A stretch of 64,000 nt of DNA, taken from positions 168,078 to 232,077 of the forward strand of contig CAVXWX010000008.1 of NCBI GenBank assembly GCA_963765555.1, written 5' to 3'. Positions 36,023-48,089 of this stretch are shown here, one piece after another. The stretch comes from JL08 sp963765555 (GTDB taxonomy: Bacteria; Pseudomonadota; Alphaproteobacteria; Rhodobacterales; Rhodobacteraceae). Position numbers and translations under genes: made by a program. A model generated the notes under the pieces. That model was not told where the DNA came from. It made no database searches and saw only the letters and a list, made by a program, of their open reading frames with translations. How positions within the stretch are numbered: the stretch's first letter is position 1; each line of letters starts with the position of its first letter.

Positions 36023-37202
36023 ATGGCAGGAAACAGCGGCGGCCCATGGGGGGGCGGCGGAAATTCAGGCGGCTCCGGCGGCAACAATGGCGGCGATGAC
36101 AAGCGCGGCAACAATGGTGGCGGGCGCAGGCCCGGCCAGGAAGGCCCGCAGATTCCCGAAATTGATGAGCTGGTGAAAAAAGGCCAGGAACAACTGCGCG
36201 TTCTGATGGGCGGTCGTGGCGGCGACAAAGGCCGCGGTGGCGGTACCGGAGGCGGCGGTGGCGGAGGCCCGCGATCACGCGCGGCACGGTGGGCCTTGCC
36301 ATTCTGGCGGGCTGCTGTCCTTTGGGGCATGGCCAGCTTCTACACCGTGAAACCCGAAGAACAATCGGTCGAGCTGTTCCTGGGTAAGGAATATGCCATC
36401 GGCAATCCGGGTCTGAACTTTGCCCCGTGGCCGGTTGTCACCGCCGAGGTCATCCCAGTCAGCTCCGAACGGACCGAAGATATCGGTGTGGGCGCGCGCG
36501 GCGACGACGCGGGATCTGATGCTGACAGGCGATGAAAACATCGTTGATATCGATTTTCAGGTTGTCTGGAACATCAACGATCCGGCGGAATACCTGTTCA
36601 ACCTTGCCGATCCGCCGGCAACGATCCGCGCCGTGTCTGAATCCGCGATGCGCGAAATTATCGCCCAGTCCGATCTGGCGCCGATCCTGAACCGGGATCG
36701 TGGCCTGATTGCAGGGCGGTTGCAGGACCTGATCCAGTCCACGCTCGACAGCTATAACAGCGGCGTGAACATCATCCGCGTCAACTTTGACAAAGCCGAC
36801 CCGCCGCAAACCGTGATCGACGCATTCCGCGACGTTCAGGCGGCTGAACAGGAACGGGACCGTCTGCAAAACGTGGCCGATGCTTATGCCAACCGCCGAC
36901 TGGCCGAAGCACGTGGTGAAGCCGCGCAGATTCTGGAAGAAGCCGAAGGGTACCGCGCACAGGTCGTGAACGAGGCCGAAGGTGAAGCCAGCCGCTTTAC
37001 CGCTGTTCTGGGTGAATACCAGAAGGCCCCCGAAGTGACCCGCAAGCGTTTGTATCTTGAAACAATGGAAAAGGTGCTGGGTGCCGTCGACAAGGTGATC
37101 CTTGATGAAAGCGCCACCGGCGCAGGGCAGGGTGTTGTGCCCTATCTGCCGCTGAACGAATTGCGTCGCACCCCGACGACAAATACCGGAGGGAACAACT
37201 GA
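36023..37202 (+). CDS. hflK: FtsH modulator HflK, frameshifted
   Basis: An SPFH-domain membrane protein that with HflC encloses the FtsH protease. The start is ATG 36023 after CAGGGGA. The N-terminus is a Gly-rich, Asn-rich cytoplasmic tail. The membrane segment is out of frame as given: near 36275-36320 a different frame reads G-T-V-G-L-A-I-L, so about three extra bases lie there. One more extra base near 36505 separates D-I-G-V-G-A-R-G-D-D from L-M-L-T-G-D-E-N-I-V. With these fixed it is about 391 residues. The stop overlaps the hflC start. Confidence 0.87.
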
Positions 37203-38080
37203 TGCGTGCTGCCACTTATCTTATTCCGATCGTCGTGATCGCCGTTGCCGGTGTGTTGTCATCGATCTTTATCGTGGACGAACGTGAAAAGGCGCTGGTT
37301 CTTCAGTTCGGCCGTGTCGTCGACATCAAGGAAGAACCCGGACTGGCGTTTAAAATTCCGCTGATCCAGGAAGTCGTGCGCTATGATGACCGTATTCTGA
37401 GCCGCGATATCGACCCGCTGGAAGTCACGCCACTGGATGACAGACGTCTGGTTGTCGATGCCTTTGCCCGCTACCGGATTGCCGATGTAAACCGGTTCCG
37501 TCAGGCGGTGGGTGTTGGCGGGATCGCCACAGCCGAAAACCGGCTTGATTCGATCCTGCGCGCGAAAACACGGGAAACACTGGGTTCGGTGTCCTCCAAC
37601 GATATCCTAAGCTCGGATCGGGCCACGCTGATGCTGCGTATCCGCAATGATGCGATTGCCGAAGCACTGGCGCTGGGCATCGAAATCGTCGATGTGCGTC
37701 TGAAGCGAACCGATCTTCCCTCGCAGAACCTTGAAGCGACATTCGAGCGGATGCGCGCTGAGCGGGAACGCGAGGCGACAGACGAACGCGCCCGTGGTAA
37801 CGAAGCGGCCCAAAGGGTCCGCGCCCAAGCGGACCGGACCGTGGTTGAACTGGTGTCCGATGCGCAACGTCAGGCCGAGATCATTCGCGGTGAAGCAGAT
37901 GCCAACCGCAACGCGATCTTTGCCGGAGCATTTGGCGCCGACCCGGAATTCTTTGAATTCTACCGGTCGCTTACCGCCTATACGCGGGCTTTGCAGGGCA
38001 GCAATTCGACAATGGTGATGTCGCCGGATTCGGAATTTTTCAACTATCTGAAAAGTCCCACAGGCGCGGCATCGCAATGA
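37202..38080 (+). CDS. hflC: FtsH modulator HflC
   Basis: A 292-residue SPFH partner of HflK. One N-terminal membrane anchor (Y-L-I-P-I-V-V-I-A-V-A-G-V-L-S-S-I-F-I-V) precedes the band-7 domain with F-G-R-V-V-D-I-K-E-E-P-G-L and R-I-L-S-R-D-I-D. A coiled region rich in Glu/Arg (E-R-M-R-A-E-R-E-R-E-A) follows. The gene is intact and overlaps both neighbours by a few bases, so hflK-hflC-DUF2065 form one unit. Confidence 0.94.
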   Translation: MRAATYLIPIVVIAVAGVLSSIFIVDEREKALVLQFGRVVDIKEEPGLAFKIPLIQEVVRYDDRILSRDIDPLEVTPLDDRRLVVDAFARYRIADVNRFRQAVGVGGIATAENRLDSILRAKTRETLGSVSSNDILSSDRATLMLRIRNDAIAEALALGIEIVDVRLKRTDLPSQNLEATFERMRAEREREATDERARGNEAAQRVRAQADRTVVELVSDAQRQAEIIRGEADANRNAIFAGAFGADPEFFEFYRSLTAYTRALQGSNSTMVMSPDSEFFNYLKSPTGAASQ

Positions 38081-38274
38081 TCGCAACCACGCTTCTGGCG
38101 ATCGGGTTGGTACTAACGGTTGAGGGGCTGGCCTATACGCTGGCCCCTTCGCTTGTCGAACGCATGCTCGAGATGTTGCGCCAGATACCCGAAGCCGCCC
38201 GCCGTCAGGTCGGCGGGCTGGCCATCGTGACCGGCCTGATCCTTATCTGGGCCGCGCATCAACTGGGCGCATGA
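38077..38274 (+). CDS. DUF2065 family small membrane protein
   Basis: A 65-residue protein with two hydrophobic segments, L-L-A-I-G-L-V-L-T-V-E-G-L-A-Y and G-L-A-I-V-T-G-L-I-L-I-W-A. DUF2065 (YjeT) genes follow hflC in many proteobacteria. It overlaps hflC by four bases. The function is unknown; a role in the HflKC-FtsH complex is inferred from linkage. Confidence 0.85.
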   Translation: MIATTLLAIGLVLTVEGLAYTLAPSLVERMLEMLRQIPEAARRQVGGLAIVTGLILIWAAHQLGA

Positions 38275-38464
38275 TCCCGCCCGACCAAGGCCGGCAAACG
38301 TGCGCGGCCTTTCGCCGTTTCAGCGTCCGTCCTCACATTCATTTGACAGATTGTTTCGGCGCTACACCTTTAATGTTGCCCTGTATCGTTCCTAAATGCA
38401 CGGTAAGGTAAATACCCGAACATCGGGTGGGTCATATGCGGCCACAACCAAGGAGATTTTGAGC

Positions 38465-39964
<1,500 letters not shown>

Positions 39965-39988
39965 TGTGCTGTTACCATCGATAATCAG

Positions 39989-40015
39989 AAAAAGGCGCCT
40001 TGGGGCGCCTTTTTT
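39989..40015 (+). terminator. Rho-independent terminator of degP
   Basis: GGCGCC, loop TTGG, GGCGCC, then TTTTTT, with A residues before the stem so that it can also work in reverse for the convergent gene. Confidence 0.92.
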
Positions 40016-40033
40016 GTTGCCGGTAATCGCGCC

Positions 40034-40564
40034 CTATTCGGCGGGAACAGGCACTGTAACCAGCCCAAGCGTGCGTGCGGACGCAAGTGACAGGTCCGCG
40101 CTCAGGATACCGTCGGGTTTTTGAAAGGCGCGGATGGCAGATTGTGTCGCACTGTCCAACCGCCCTGTGATCGGCCCGCTATATACGTTGCGCGCCGCCA
40201 GCGCGCGCTGGACCGAGGCGATGAACTCTGGCGTCATCACATCATCGCAAGGCGTTTCAAACCACGTTTCCTGCCGGTCCTGTACGATTTTGGGGCTTGG
40301 GGCATTTCTGTAAATGGCCGGGCTGATGACAACACCATCGCTGTCGACCCGTTCGGGGTTCACCAGAACCGGTGCGATGACAGTTTCGATCACGGCCGGT
40401 TCCACGCTTTTGCCCCAGCATGTGCCGGGGGGTGCATCTGCGGGCGCGCTGCCTTTCAGCAGGCCGTTGGTGTCCGGTGCCGTACGCGCCGCGCTGTCCG
40501 GTGCAATATCGCATCCTGCGAATACGCCCAGCAGCAAAACCGCGTGTCGTGCCGTCCATGCCAT
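40034..40564 (-). CDS. Lipoprotein with peptidoglycan-binding domain
   Basis: A 176-residue protein from ATG 40564. Residues 1-18 (H-A-V-L-L-L-G-V-F-A-G-C) are a lipoprotein signal with an acceptable lipobox. The C-terminal 60 residues match PG_binding_1: F-I-A-S-V-Q-R-A-L-A-A-R-N-V-Y-S-G-P-I-T-G-R-L-D-S-A-T-Q, then I-R-A-F-Q. A role in tethering the envelope to the cell wall is likely. It converges with degP. Confidence 0.78.
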   Translation of the reverse strand: MAWTARHAVLLLGVFAGCDIAPDSAARTAPDTNGLLKGSAPADAPPGTCWGKSVEPAVIETVIAPVLVNPERVDSDGVVISPAIYRNAPSPKIVQDRQETWFETPCDDVMTPEFIASVQRALAARNVYSGPITGRLDSATQSAIRAFQKPDGILSADLSLASARTLGLVTVPVPAE

Positions 40565-40683
40565 TGTCTGAAGTCTCGATCCTGTTCCTCGCCCGCAGCC
40601 TAACCTGTTCGCGATCACCCGGAAAGGGCGATCCGCCTGCGGAGCAGCATGGTGGCAAGTGTCGCGCGCTGCTGGCGATGGGC

Positions 40684-41058
40684 TCAGGGGGCCACCAGCC
40701 TGTCCAGCATGTCGGAAATATCCTCGATCTGTTCGGCAATAATATGGGTTACATCGTTTTCGCGTTGCAACCGCCCCGTGACACGCAACATCCGCCCCGC
40801 AATCACCGCACGGCGGAACCGTTCATAAAGCGCGCGCCAAACGATCACGTTCACCACGCCGGTTTCATCCTCAAGCGTGATGAAAATCACGCCGTTTGCG
40901 GTGCCGGGGCGCTGGCGCAGAATGACCAGTCCGGCCACGGCAACCCGCGCCCCGTTCGGCGGGTCGGCCAACCGCGCCGCCACCAGACAGTGCGGCGGGC
41001 GGGGCCATCGGGCCTGTCGCGCGGCAGGCGACCTCCTGTGATCTTGCAAGGCAGACAT
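40684..41058 (-). pseudogene. C-terminal remnant of error-prone polymerase DnaE2
   Basis: Up to 124 residues from ATG 41058 whose last 90 match the C-terminal OB-fold of DnaE2: N-G-A-R-V-A-V-A-G-L-V-I-L-R-Q-R-P-G-T, then V-I-F-I-T-L-E-D-E-T-G-V-V-N-V-I-V-W and Y-E-R-F-R-R-A-V-I. Full DnaE2 is about 1,100 residues; the polymerase, PHP and thumb regions are absent, and the ferredoxin gene occupies the flank. An exact GTTC-N7-GTTC box lies three bases before the ATG. The simplest reading is a deletion inside an SOS-controlled imuA-imuB-dnaE2 cassette. The first 30 residues are of unclear origin. Confidence 0.7.
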
Positions 41059-41060
41059 AA

Positions 41061-41075
41061 GAACAAAAATAGAAC
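41061..41075 (-). promoter_or_regulatory. LexA (SOS) box, alphaproteobacterial type
   Basis: On the minus strand GTTC-TATTTTT-GTTC, the exact GTTC-N7-GTTC consensus of alphaproteobacterial LexA. It overlaps a possible promoter (TTGCGA, 16 bases, TATTTT) and ends three bases before ATG 41058, so a transcript from it would be nearly leaderless. Confidence 0.7.
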
Positions 41076-41184
41076 AAACAGAATTTGTCGCAAGGGGAAT
41101 ATCGTTCGGTCGCAAAAGGGGGTGGCGCGCCCTATATGGCCCAGATAGACAAGCCCGACACAGTTACGAAAGAAAGACGATCAA

Positions 41185-41508
41185 ATGGCAAAAATCACTT
41201 ATGTCGAACATGGCGGCACCGAACATGTGGTTGACGTCGCCAACGGCCTGACCGTGATGGAAGGCGCACGCGACAACAACATTCCCGGTATCGAAGCGGA
41301 TTGCGGCGGCGCCTGCGCCTGTTCCACCTGTCACGTCTATGTCGATGCCGATTGGGTCGAAAAACTGCCCGCGCGCGACGACATGGAAGAAGACATGCTT
41401 GATTTCGCCTACGAACCTGACCCCACCCGTTCGCGCCTGACCTGCCAGATCAAGGTCACCGATGCGCTGGACGGATTGCGCGTGCAAATGCCGGAAAAAC
41501 AGATCTGA
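41185..41508 (+). CDS. 2Fe-2S ferredoxin, adrenodoxin type
   Basis: A 107-residue electron carrier. Cluster ligands are in D-C-G-G-A-C-A-C-S-T-C and a fourth Cys in R-L-T-C-Q. The acidic stretch D-D-M-E-E-D-M-L-D-F-A is the partner-binding helix of adrenodoxin-type proteins, which serve P450s or Fe-S assembly. It is divergent from the dnaE2 remnant and its stop overlaps the next start by one base. Confidence 0.93.
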   Translation: MAKITYVEHGGTEHVVDVANGLTVMEGARDNNIPGIEADCGGACACSTCHVYVDADWVEKLPARDDMEEDMLDFAYEPDPTRSRLTCQIKVTDALDGLRVQMPEKQI

Positions 41509-42254
41509 TGCGTCTTGCGGCTGTTCTGGTCTGCCTTCTGGCCGCCGGATGTGCCGCTGCGCAACAGGACTGGACCACGGCATCGGGCACAGGCATCACC
41601 GCCGCGCGCTATGAACAGGCGCTGGATGTCTATCCGCACCGGATCATGGGCAATATCCGCGAAAAGGCGGTGCTGGTGGCACGCGACGGGCAAGGGCGCA
41701 CCTACCGGATCGATCTGCGCGACCAAGGCGCGAACCACACCGTGTTCGAAGATATTGCGCCCCGCGTCGTGGATGCGGACGGGGACGGGCAGAACGACAT
41801 TGTCGTTGTCGAAAGCTCACAAACCCAGGGTGCGCAACTGGCGATCTACAGCCTGCGCCGCGGGGCTTTGGTGAAAGCCCATGCAACCCCCTATATTGGC
41901 ACCCGTTTCCGCTGGCTTGCCCCTGTTGCAATTGCCGATCTGGACGGCGACGGGATCACCGATATCGCCTATGTCGACCGCCCGCATCTGGCCAAAACCC
42001 TGCGGGTGTGGACCTTTGCGCCCGGTGGCCTGACCGAGGGCGCAACCCTGTCCGGCGTCACCAACCACCGTATCGGCGATGAACAGATTTTTGGCGGTCT
42101 GCGCACTTGTGGCGGCGCGCCTGAACTGATCCTGCTCTCATCGGACTGGTCAGAAATTGTTGCCGTCACCTACGCAGGTAAAACCCTGAAAAGCCGCACC
42201 ATCGGCCCCAACACCGGCCCCGCCGCCATCACCGCTGCACTGGCCTGCGCATAG
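41508..42254 (+). CDS. Lipoprotein with FG-GAP/VCBS-type repeats
   Basis: A 248-residue secreted protein starting in TGATG with the ferredoxin stop. The signal L-A-A-V-L-V-C-L-L-A-A-G-C has a good lipobox. Two calcium-type repeats are visible, D-A-D-G-D-G-Q-N-D-I and D-L-D-G-D-G-I-T-D-I, as in beta-propeller FG-GAP proteins. The function is unknown; coupling to the ferredoxin may be positional only. Confidence 0.75.
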   Translation: MRLAAVLVCLLAAGCAAAQQDWTTASGTGITAARYEQALDVYPHRIMGNIREKAVLVARDGQGRTYRIDLRDQGANHTVFEDIAPRVVDADGDGQNDIVVVESSQTQGAQLAIYSLRRGALVKAHATPYIGTRFRWLAPVAIADLDGDGITDIAYVDRPHLAKTLRVWTFAPGGLTEGATLSGVTNHRIGDEQIFGGLRTCGGAPELILLSSDWSEIVAVTYAGKTLKSRTIGPNTGPAAITAALACA

Positions 42255-42278
42255 GCCGGGCACCGAGTCGCGCCCCGT

Positions 42279-42301
42279 CCTTCATTTGTCCGAAAATACT
42301 C
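42279..42301. repeat. Dispersed intergenic motif, copy 2
   Basis: Matches 9869-9891 with one difference (G to A). It lies between the convergent FG-GAP and purD genes. A weaker reverse-strand relative with AAGTATTTTTGAAAAG is at 49662-49684 after yciB. Confidence 0.6.
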
Positions 42302-42315
42302 GAAATGCACCGCTG

Positions 42316-43579
42316 CTACAGCGCGCGCCAGCCGATATCCTTGCGGTAAAACCCGTCCGGCCAGTCAATCGCATCTACCATGGCGTACGCCCGGTCGCGC
42401 GCCTCTTGCAGGGTTGTGCCGCGCGCCGTTACATTCAGAACGCGCCCGCCTGTGGCGGTGATCTTCCCTTCGGCTTCGCTGGTTCCGGCATGAAAACACA
42501 TATGGAAACTGTCCTCGGGTAAATCTCCCAACCCGCCGATCACACTGCCTTTTTCGTAAGCTCCGGGATAGCCGTTGGCTGCCATCACCACCGTCAGCGC
42601 ATGATCGTCCGCCCAGTTGACCCGCGCGTCTGCCAGCCGTTCCTCGGCGGCGGCGTGCATCAGATCGAACGCCTGTGCCCCTAGCCGCATCATCAGCACC
42701 TGACATTCGGGATCGCCGAACCGCGCGTTGTATTCCACCAGACGTGGCTGGCCGTCCTTGATCATCAATCCGACATATAAAACACCCTGATAGGGCATCC
42801 CGCGCTCGGCCATAACCTGCATGCATCGGGCGCACGATCTGCTCCATCGCCAGCGCCTCGATCTCGGCGCTGAGAACGGGGGCCGGGGAATAGGCCCCCA
42901 TGCCGCCGGTGTTGGGGCCGCTGTCGCCATCACCGACGCGCTTGTGGTCTTGCGCGGTGCCGATCGACAGGATGTCTGTGCCGTCACACAGCACGAACAG
43001 CGATGCTTCCTCGCCCTCCATGAATTCCTCGATCACCACTTCCGCGCCCGCGCCGCCAAAGGCCCCGCCAAACATATCGTCCACCGCTGCCAGCGCTTCG
43101 GCCTCGCTCATCGCGACAATCACACCCTTGCCTGCGGCCAGCCCGTCGGCCTTGACCACAATCGGCGTACCTTGCGCCTTGATATAGGCGCGTGCCGCTT
43201 CCGCATCGGTAAAGTGGGCATAAGCGGCGGTTGGCGCGCCTGCCGCATCACAAATCTCTTTGGTAAACGCCTTGGAGGCTTCCAGTTGCGCGGCCTTTCC
43301 GGACGGGCCGAACACCAGAATGCCGGCATCGCGCAACCGGTCGGCCACACCGGCGGCCAACGGGGCCTCGGGGCCGACAATCACGAAATCGATGGCGTTT
43401 TCTTCGGCAAAAACCACAACCGCACCGCCGTCCAGAATATCCAGCGACGCGCAATCCGCGATCTGCGCGATCCCTGCATTTCCCGGCGCCACGATCAGCT
43501 TGTCGCATTTGGGGTTCTGCATCACCGCCCAGGCCAGCGCGTGTTCCCGCCCGCCGCTTCCAAGGATCAGAATATTCAT
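42316..43579 (-). CDS. purD: Phosphoribosylamine-glycine ligase, frameshifted
   Basis: An ATP-grasp enzyme for the second step of purine synthesis. The N-terminus M-N-I-L-I-L-G-S-G-G-R-E-H-A-L-A-W and G-P-N-T-G-G-M-G-A-Y-S-P-A-P are standard. Near 42825-42832 ATGCATGC replaces a single ATGC, adding four bases; the rest (G-M-P-Y-Q-G-V-L-Y-V-G-L-M-I, F-G-D-P-E-C-Q) continues in another frame to 42316. Corrected length is about 419 residues, normal for PurD. As written the protein would lose its C-terminal third. Confidence 0.9.
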
Positions 43580-43653
43580 GCCGGTTCTCCACTTGGCCTT
43601 GCCGTGGTGGCGTTCTAAGCTGGCGCAATGGAATGCACAAGGAAGCCGCCCGC

Positions 43654-45207
43654 ATGGATCTGATCGACGACCCGTCCGAAGGCCAGAACGCCCCCGAATT
43701 CAGCGTTACCGAACTCTCCGGCGCGATCAAACGGGTGATCGAGGGCGAATTCGGCCATGTCCGGATCCGGGGCGAGGTTGGGCGCGTCAGCCTGCCCAGA
43801 TCGGGGCATATCTATCTGGACCTGAAAGACGACAAGTCCGTGATCGCGGGCGTGATCTGGAAAGGCGTTGCGGCACGTTTGCAAACCCAGCCCGAAGAGG
43901 GGATGGAAGTGGTTGCAACAGGGCGCGTGACCACCTTTGGCGGCCAGTCGAAATACCAGATTGTGATCGAAGATATCAAACCGGCGGGCATGGGCGCGCT
44001 GATGGCGATGCTGGAAAAACGCAAGCAGATGCTGGCGGGCGAGGGGCTGTTTGATCCCGCACGCAAACGGCCCTTGCCCTATCTGCCCGAAATCATCGGT
44101 GTGATCACGTCGCCGTCGGGCGCGGTGATCCGCGATATCCTGCACCGGTTGCGCGACCGGTTTCCGCGCAAGGTGCTGATCTGGCCCGTGGCGGTGCAAG
44201 GGGCCAAATGCGCCCCCGAAGTGGTGCGCGCCATCGAAGGCTTCAATGCGTTTTCGTGCGGTGGTGCACTGCCACGCCCCGATCTTCTGATCGTTGCGCG
44301 CGGCGGCGGATCGATCGAGGATTTATGGGGCTTCAACGAAGAAGCGGTTGCACGTGCGGCGGCCGCCTCTGACATTCCGCTGATTTCGGCTGTGGGGCAC
44401 GAAACCGATACCACGCTGATTGATTTTGTATCAGACCGGCGCGCGCCGACCCCGACGGCGGCGGCCGAACTGGCCGTGCCTGTGCGTCTGGAACTGCTGT
44501 CATGGGTCGGCGAACAGGAAACGCGGATGACCCGCAGTCTGGGCAACATGGTTACACAGCGTGGCCAACGCCTGCGTGATCTGGGCCGCGCCCTGCCGCG
44601 CGCCGATACGCTGCTGGACGGGCCGCGCCAGCGGCTGGATGTACTGGGTGACAGGTTGCCCGCCGCGCTGATCCGCAATGTGCAGGTGCGTCGTGTGCAT
44701 CTGTCCGAACGCGCGGGCAGCCTGCGCCCCGGAACGGTGCGGCGCGGGGTGGACAACGAACGCCGCCGCATGGATGCGCTGGCCAGCCGTCTGGCCCCTG
44801 CGTTGCTGCGATCCGTCACGGTGCAGCGCACGGCGTTTCGGGCCCGCGCGGACCGTATGCAATTGCGCAGCTTGACTGTTGATGTCACCCGCAAGCGCGA
44901 GGCGCTGACCGCCCTGTCGCGCCGCTTTGCCGAAACGACACAGCGACAGGTTTCAACATGGTATCAACGGCTTGAGGCGACCGACCGTTTGCGTGAAACG
45001 CTGGGGTACAAGGCCACGCTGGCGCGCGGCTATGCGGTTGTGCGCGATGGTGACACCTTGATCACCACGCAAAAGGCCGCGGCCTTGGCAGGCGCGCTGG
45101 AAATCGAGTTTTCCGACGGGCGGTATTCTGTTGACGGGCCAGCGCGTGCCAAACCGGCACCCAAACCCGTCAAGCCCGACCCCAAAGATCAGGGATCACT
45201 GTTCTAG
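43654..45207 (+). CDS. xseA: Exodeoxyribonuclease VII large subunit
   Basis: A 517-residue catalytic subunit degrading single-stranded DNA. An N-terminal OB-fold (F-S-V-T-E-L-S-G-A-I-K-R, R-I-R-G-E-V) is followed by the catalytic core with I-G-V-I-T-S-P-S-G-A-V-I-R-D and S-A-V-G-H-E-T-D-T-T-L-I-D-F-V-S-D-R-R-A-P-T-P-T-A-A-A-E. A long Arg-rich coiled region ends the protein. ATG 43654 has AAGGAAG upstream; ATG 43633 is possible. The gene is intact. Confidence 0.93.
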   Translation: MDLIDDPSEGQNAPEFSVTELSGAIKRVIEGEFGHVRIRGEVGRVSLPRSGHIYLDLKDDKSVIAGVIWKGVAARLQTQPEEGMEVVATGRVTTFGGQSKYQIVIEDIKPAGMGALMAMLEKRKQMLAGEGLFDPARKRPLPYLPEIIGVITSPSGAVIRDILHRLRDRFPRKVLIWPVAVQGAKCAPEVVRAIEGFNAFSCGGALPRPDLLIVARGGGSIEDLWGFNEEAVARAAAASDIPLISAVGHETDTTLIDFVSDRRAPTPTAAAELAVPVRLELLSWVGEQETRMTRSLGNMVTQRGQRLRDLGRALPRADTLLDGPRQRLDVLGDRLPAALIRNVQVRRVHLSERAGSLRPGTVRRGVDNERRRMDALASRLAPALLRSVTVQRTAFRARADRMQLRSLTVDVTRKREALTALSRRFAETTQRQVSTWYQRLEATDRLRETLGYKATLARGYAVVRDGDTLITTQKAAALAGALEIEFSDGRYSVDGPARAKPAPKPVKPDPKDQGSLF

Positions 45208-45602
45208 ACACCGATCTCCGGCCCCAGACACAGCATGGGTTCGTCCGAGGTTTCGGCCTCGTACAGCTCGAACCCTTCGGGTTCGTTTTCAAACTGGGCG
45301 ATCAGGCCGTTTGCACCTTGGGTAAAGGTCCAGCATTGCGGATCGGTGCGGTCTTCGTAAACGAAACAGATTTGTCCGCCGTCTTCGTACCAGACGCCTT
45401 CTTTGCATTGTCCGTCCAGAAACGACCAGCGCACGCGGCGGTTTTCCAGATATTCCTCTGCACCGTAAGCCGATCCGCCCTGCGCATACATCAGGGTTTT
45501 CCCAAGCGTATATCTGTCAAAGGCATCCGCTGACATCGGTTGGCCTGCCAAAACAGGGCCGCACAGAATCAAAAGACATACACAGGCACGCAGGATGAAC
45601 AT
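45204..45602 (-). CDS. Small secreted protein, unknown
   Basis: A 132-residue protein from ATG 45602 with a signal peptide (F-I-L-R-A-C-V-C-L-L-I-L-C-G-P-V-L-A-G). The mature part has several Cys (Q-C-K-E-G, I-C-F-V, Q-C-W-T-F, L-C-L-G) that could form disulphides, and a W-Y-E-D-G motif seen in small periplasmic proteins of Rhodobacteraceae. I do not recognise a function. It converges with xseA, overlapping its stop by four bases. Confidence 0.65.
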   Translation of the reverse strand: MFILRACVCLLILCGPVLAGQPMSADAFDRYTLGKTLMYAQGGSAYGAEEYLENRRVRWSFLDGQCKEGVWYEDGGQICFVYEDRTDPQCWTFTQGANGLIAQFENEPEGFELYEAETSDEPMLCLGPEIGV

Positions 45603-45672
45603 GTGCTGATCGTGGCAGATCATGCGCCGTGTGGAAACCGGCAAAACTGTCAAACTCCTGTGATAGCGGACT

Positions 45673-46407
45673 TTAGCCGCTGTCCTTTAACGCATCGAAC
45701 AGCAGGGGCAGCGCGCGAAAATCGCGCACGTGGCGGGTTTTCAACGCCTGAATCGGGCGTGTCAGCGGATCAAGCCAGCGATAGCGGCGGCACCATCTCT
45801 GCGCCCCGGCCCAGACCGATGTGGTGTCGTGCGCACGATAGGCGTGCATCGCCGCTGTGATTTCGGGGCGCTGTTGTTCTACGGCGGCAAAGGCGCTGTG
45901 CAGGAACAGGATCAGATCACGCACCTGATATTTGAAACGGTTATGTGCGGCGCTGTAATACTCCAGATCAAGCAGGGTGATCTGCCCGTCTTTCCAGCAC
46001 ATATCCTTGATCGACGGACGGCCATGGGCAAATCCGGCCTGATGCATCCGGGCAAGGGCGCGCCCTGCTGCGTCAAACGCGGCCACACGCTCGGCCTGTG
46101 GCAGAGCCGCCTGTTGCAAGACCTGCATCAGGGGCGGGCCGCCATCCGGCGTTACAAAGTAATCAGGGCCTTCCATGACAATGCGCGCAAACGGCAGACC
46201 CGCCGCACAGAGCGTTTTCAGCGCGTCGCGTTCCGCATCGAAATTGCGCTGCGCATTGCCCTTTTGCAGGCGCATACGAGTGTCTGCCCGTTCGGGCCGC
46301 TTGATCCAGAAAACGCGGCCGTCATGGGTAACCCGCGTGACACGTCGGAACGGCTGCGCAAGGGTTTCCGATACGGCCTTGTCCAATCCGGCGGGTGGCG
46401 TATCCAT
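45673..46407 (-). CDS. Kinase-fold protein, lipopolysaccharide/ABC1-like
   Basis: A 244-residue protein from ATG 46407, with GGAGGAC before it. The kinase-like pattern is I-K-R-P-E (ATP Lys), A-R-M-H-Q-A-G-F-A-H-G-R-P-S-I-K-D-M (catalytic loop, in which the usual His-x-Asp is His-Gly-Arg) and I-T-L-L-D-L-E (metal Asp). It resembles InaA/WaaP-type small kinases that phosphorylate sugars or lipids. The changed catalytic loop leaves activity open. It is divergent from ftsY. Confidence 0.68.
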   Translation of the reverse strand: MDTPPAGLDKAVSETLAQPFRRVTRVTHDGRVFWIKRPERADTRMRLQKGNAQRNFDAERDALKTLCAAGLPFARIVMEGPDYFVTPDGGPPLMQVLQQAALPQAERVAAFDAAGRALARMHQAGFAHGRPSIKDMCWKDGQITLLDLEYYSAAHNRFKYQVRDLILFLHSAFAAVEQQRPEITAAMHAYRAHDTTSVWAGAQRWCRRYRWLDPLTRPIQALKTRHVRDFRALPLLFDALKDSG

Positions 46408-46559
46408 AATGTGTCCTCCCGTTCGAATTGGTCGATTGCTGGCCGCGAATGGCCCCTTACACAGGTCATATTTTAGTTTGGAACCCCGAGGCAAGACGCG
46501 CGGCCTTCCATCTGGCGTAAATCCACATTAGGTGAAAATGACCGAGTGGCGGAGGGTGC

Positions 46560-48072
<1,513 letters not shown>

Positions 48073-48089
48073 TGGGACACGCCGCCTAG

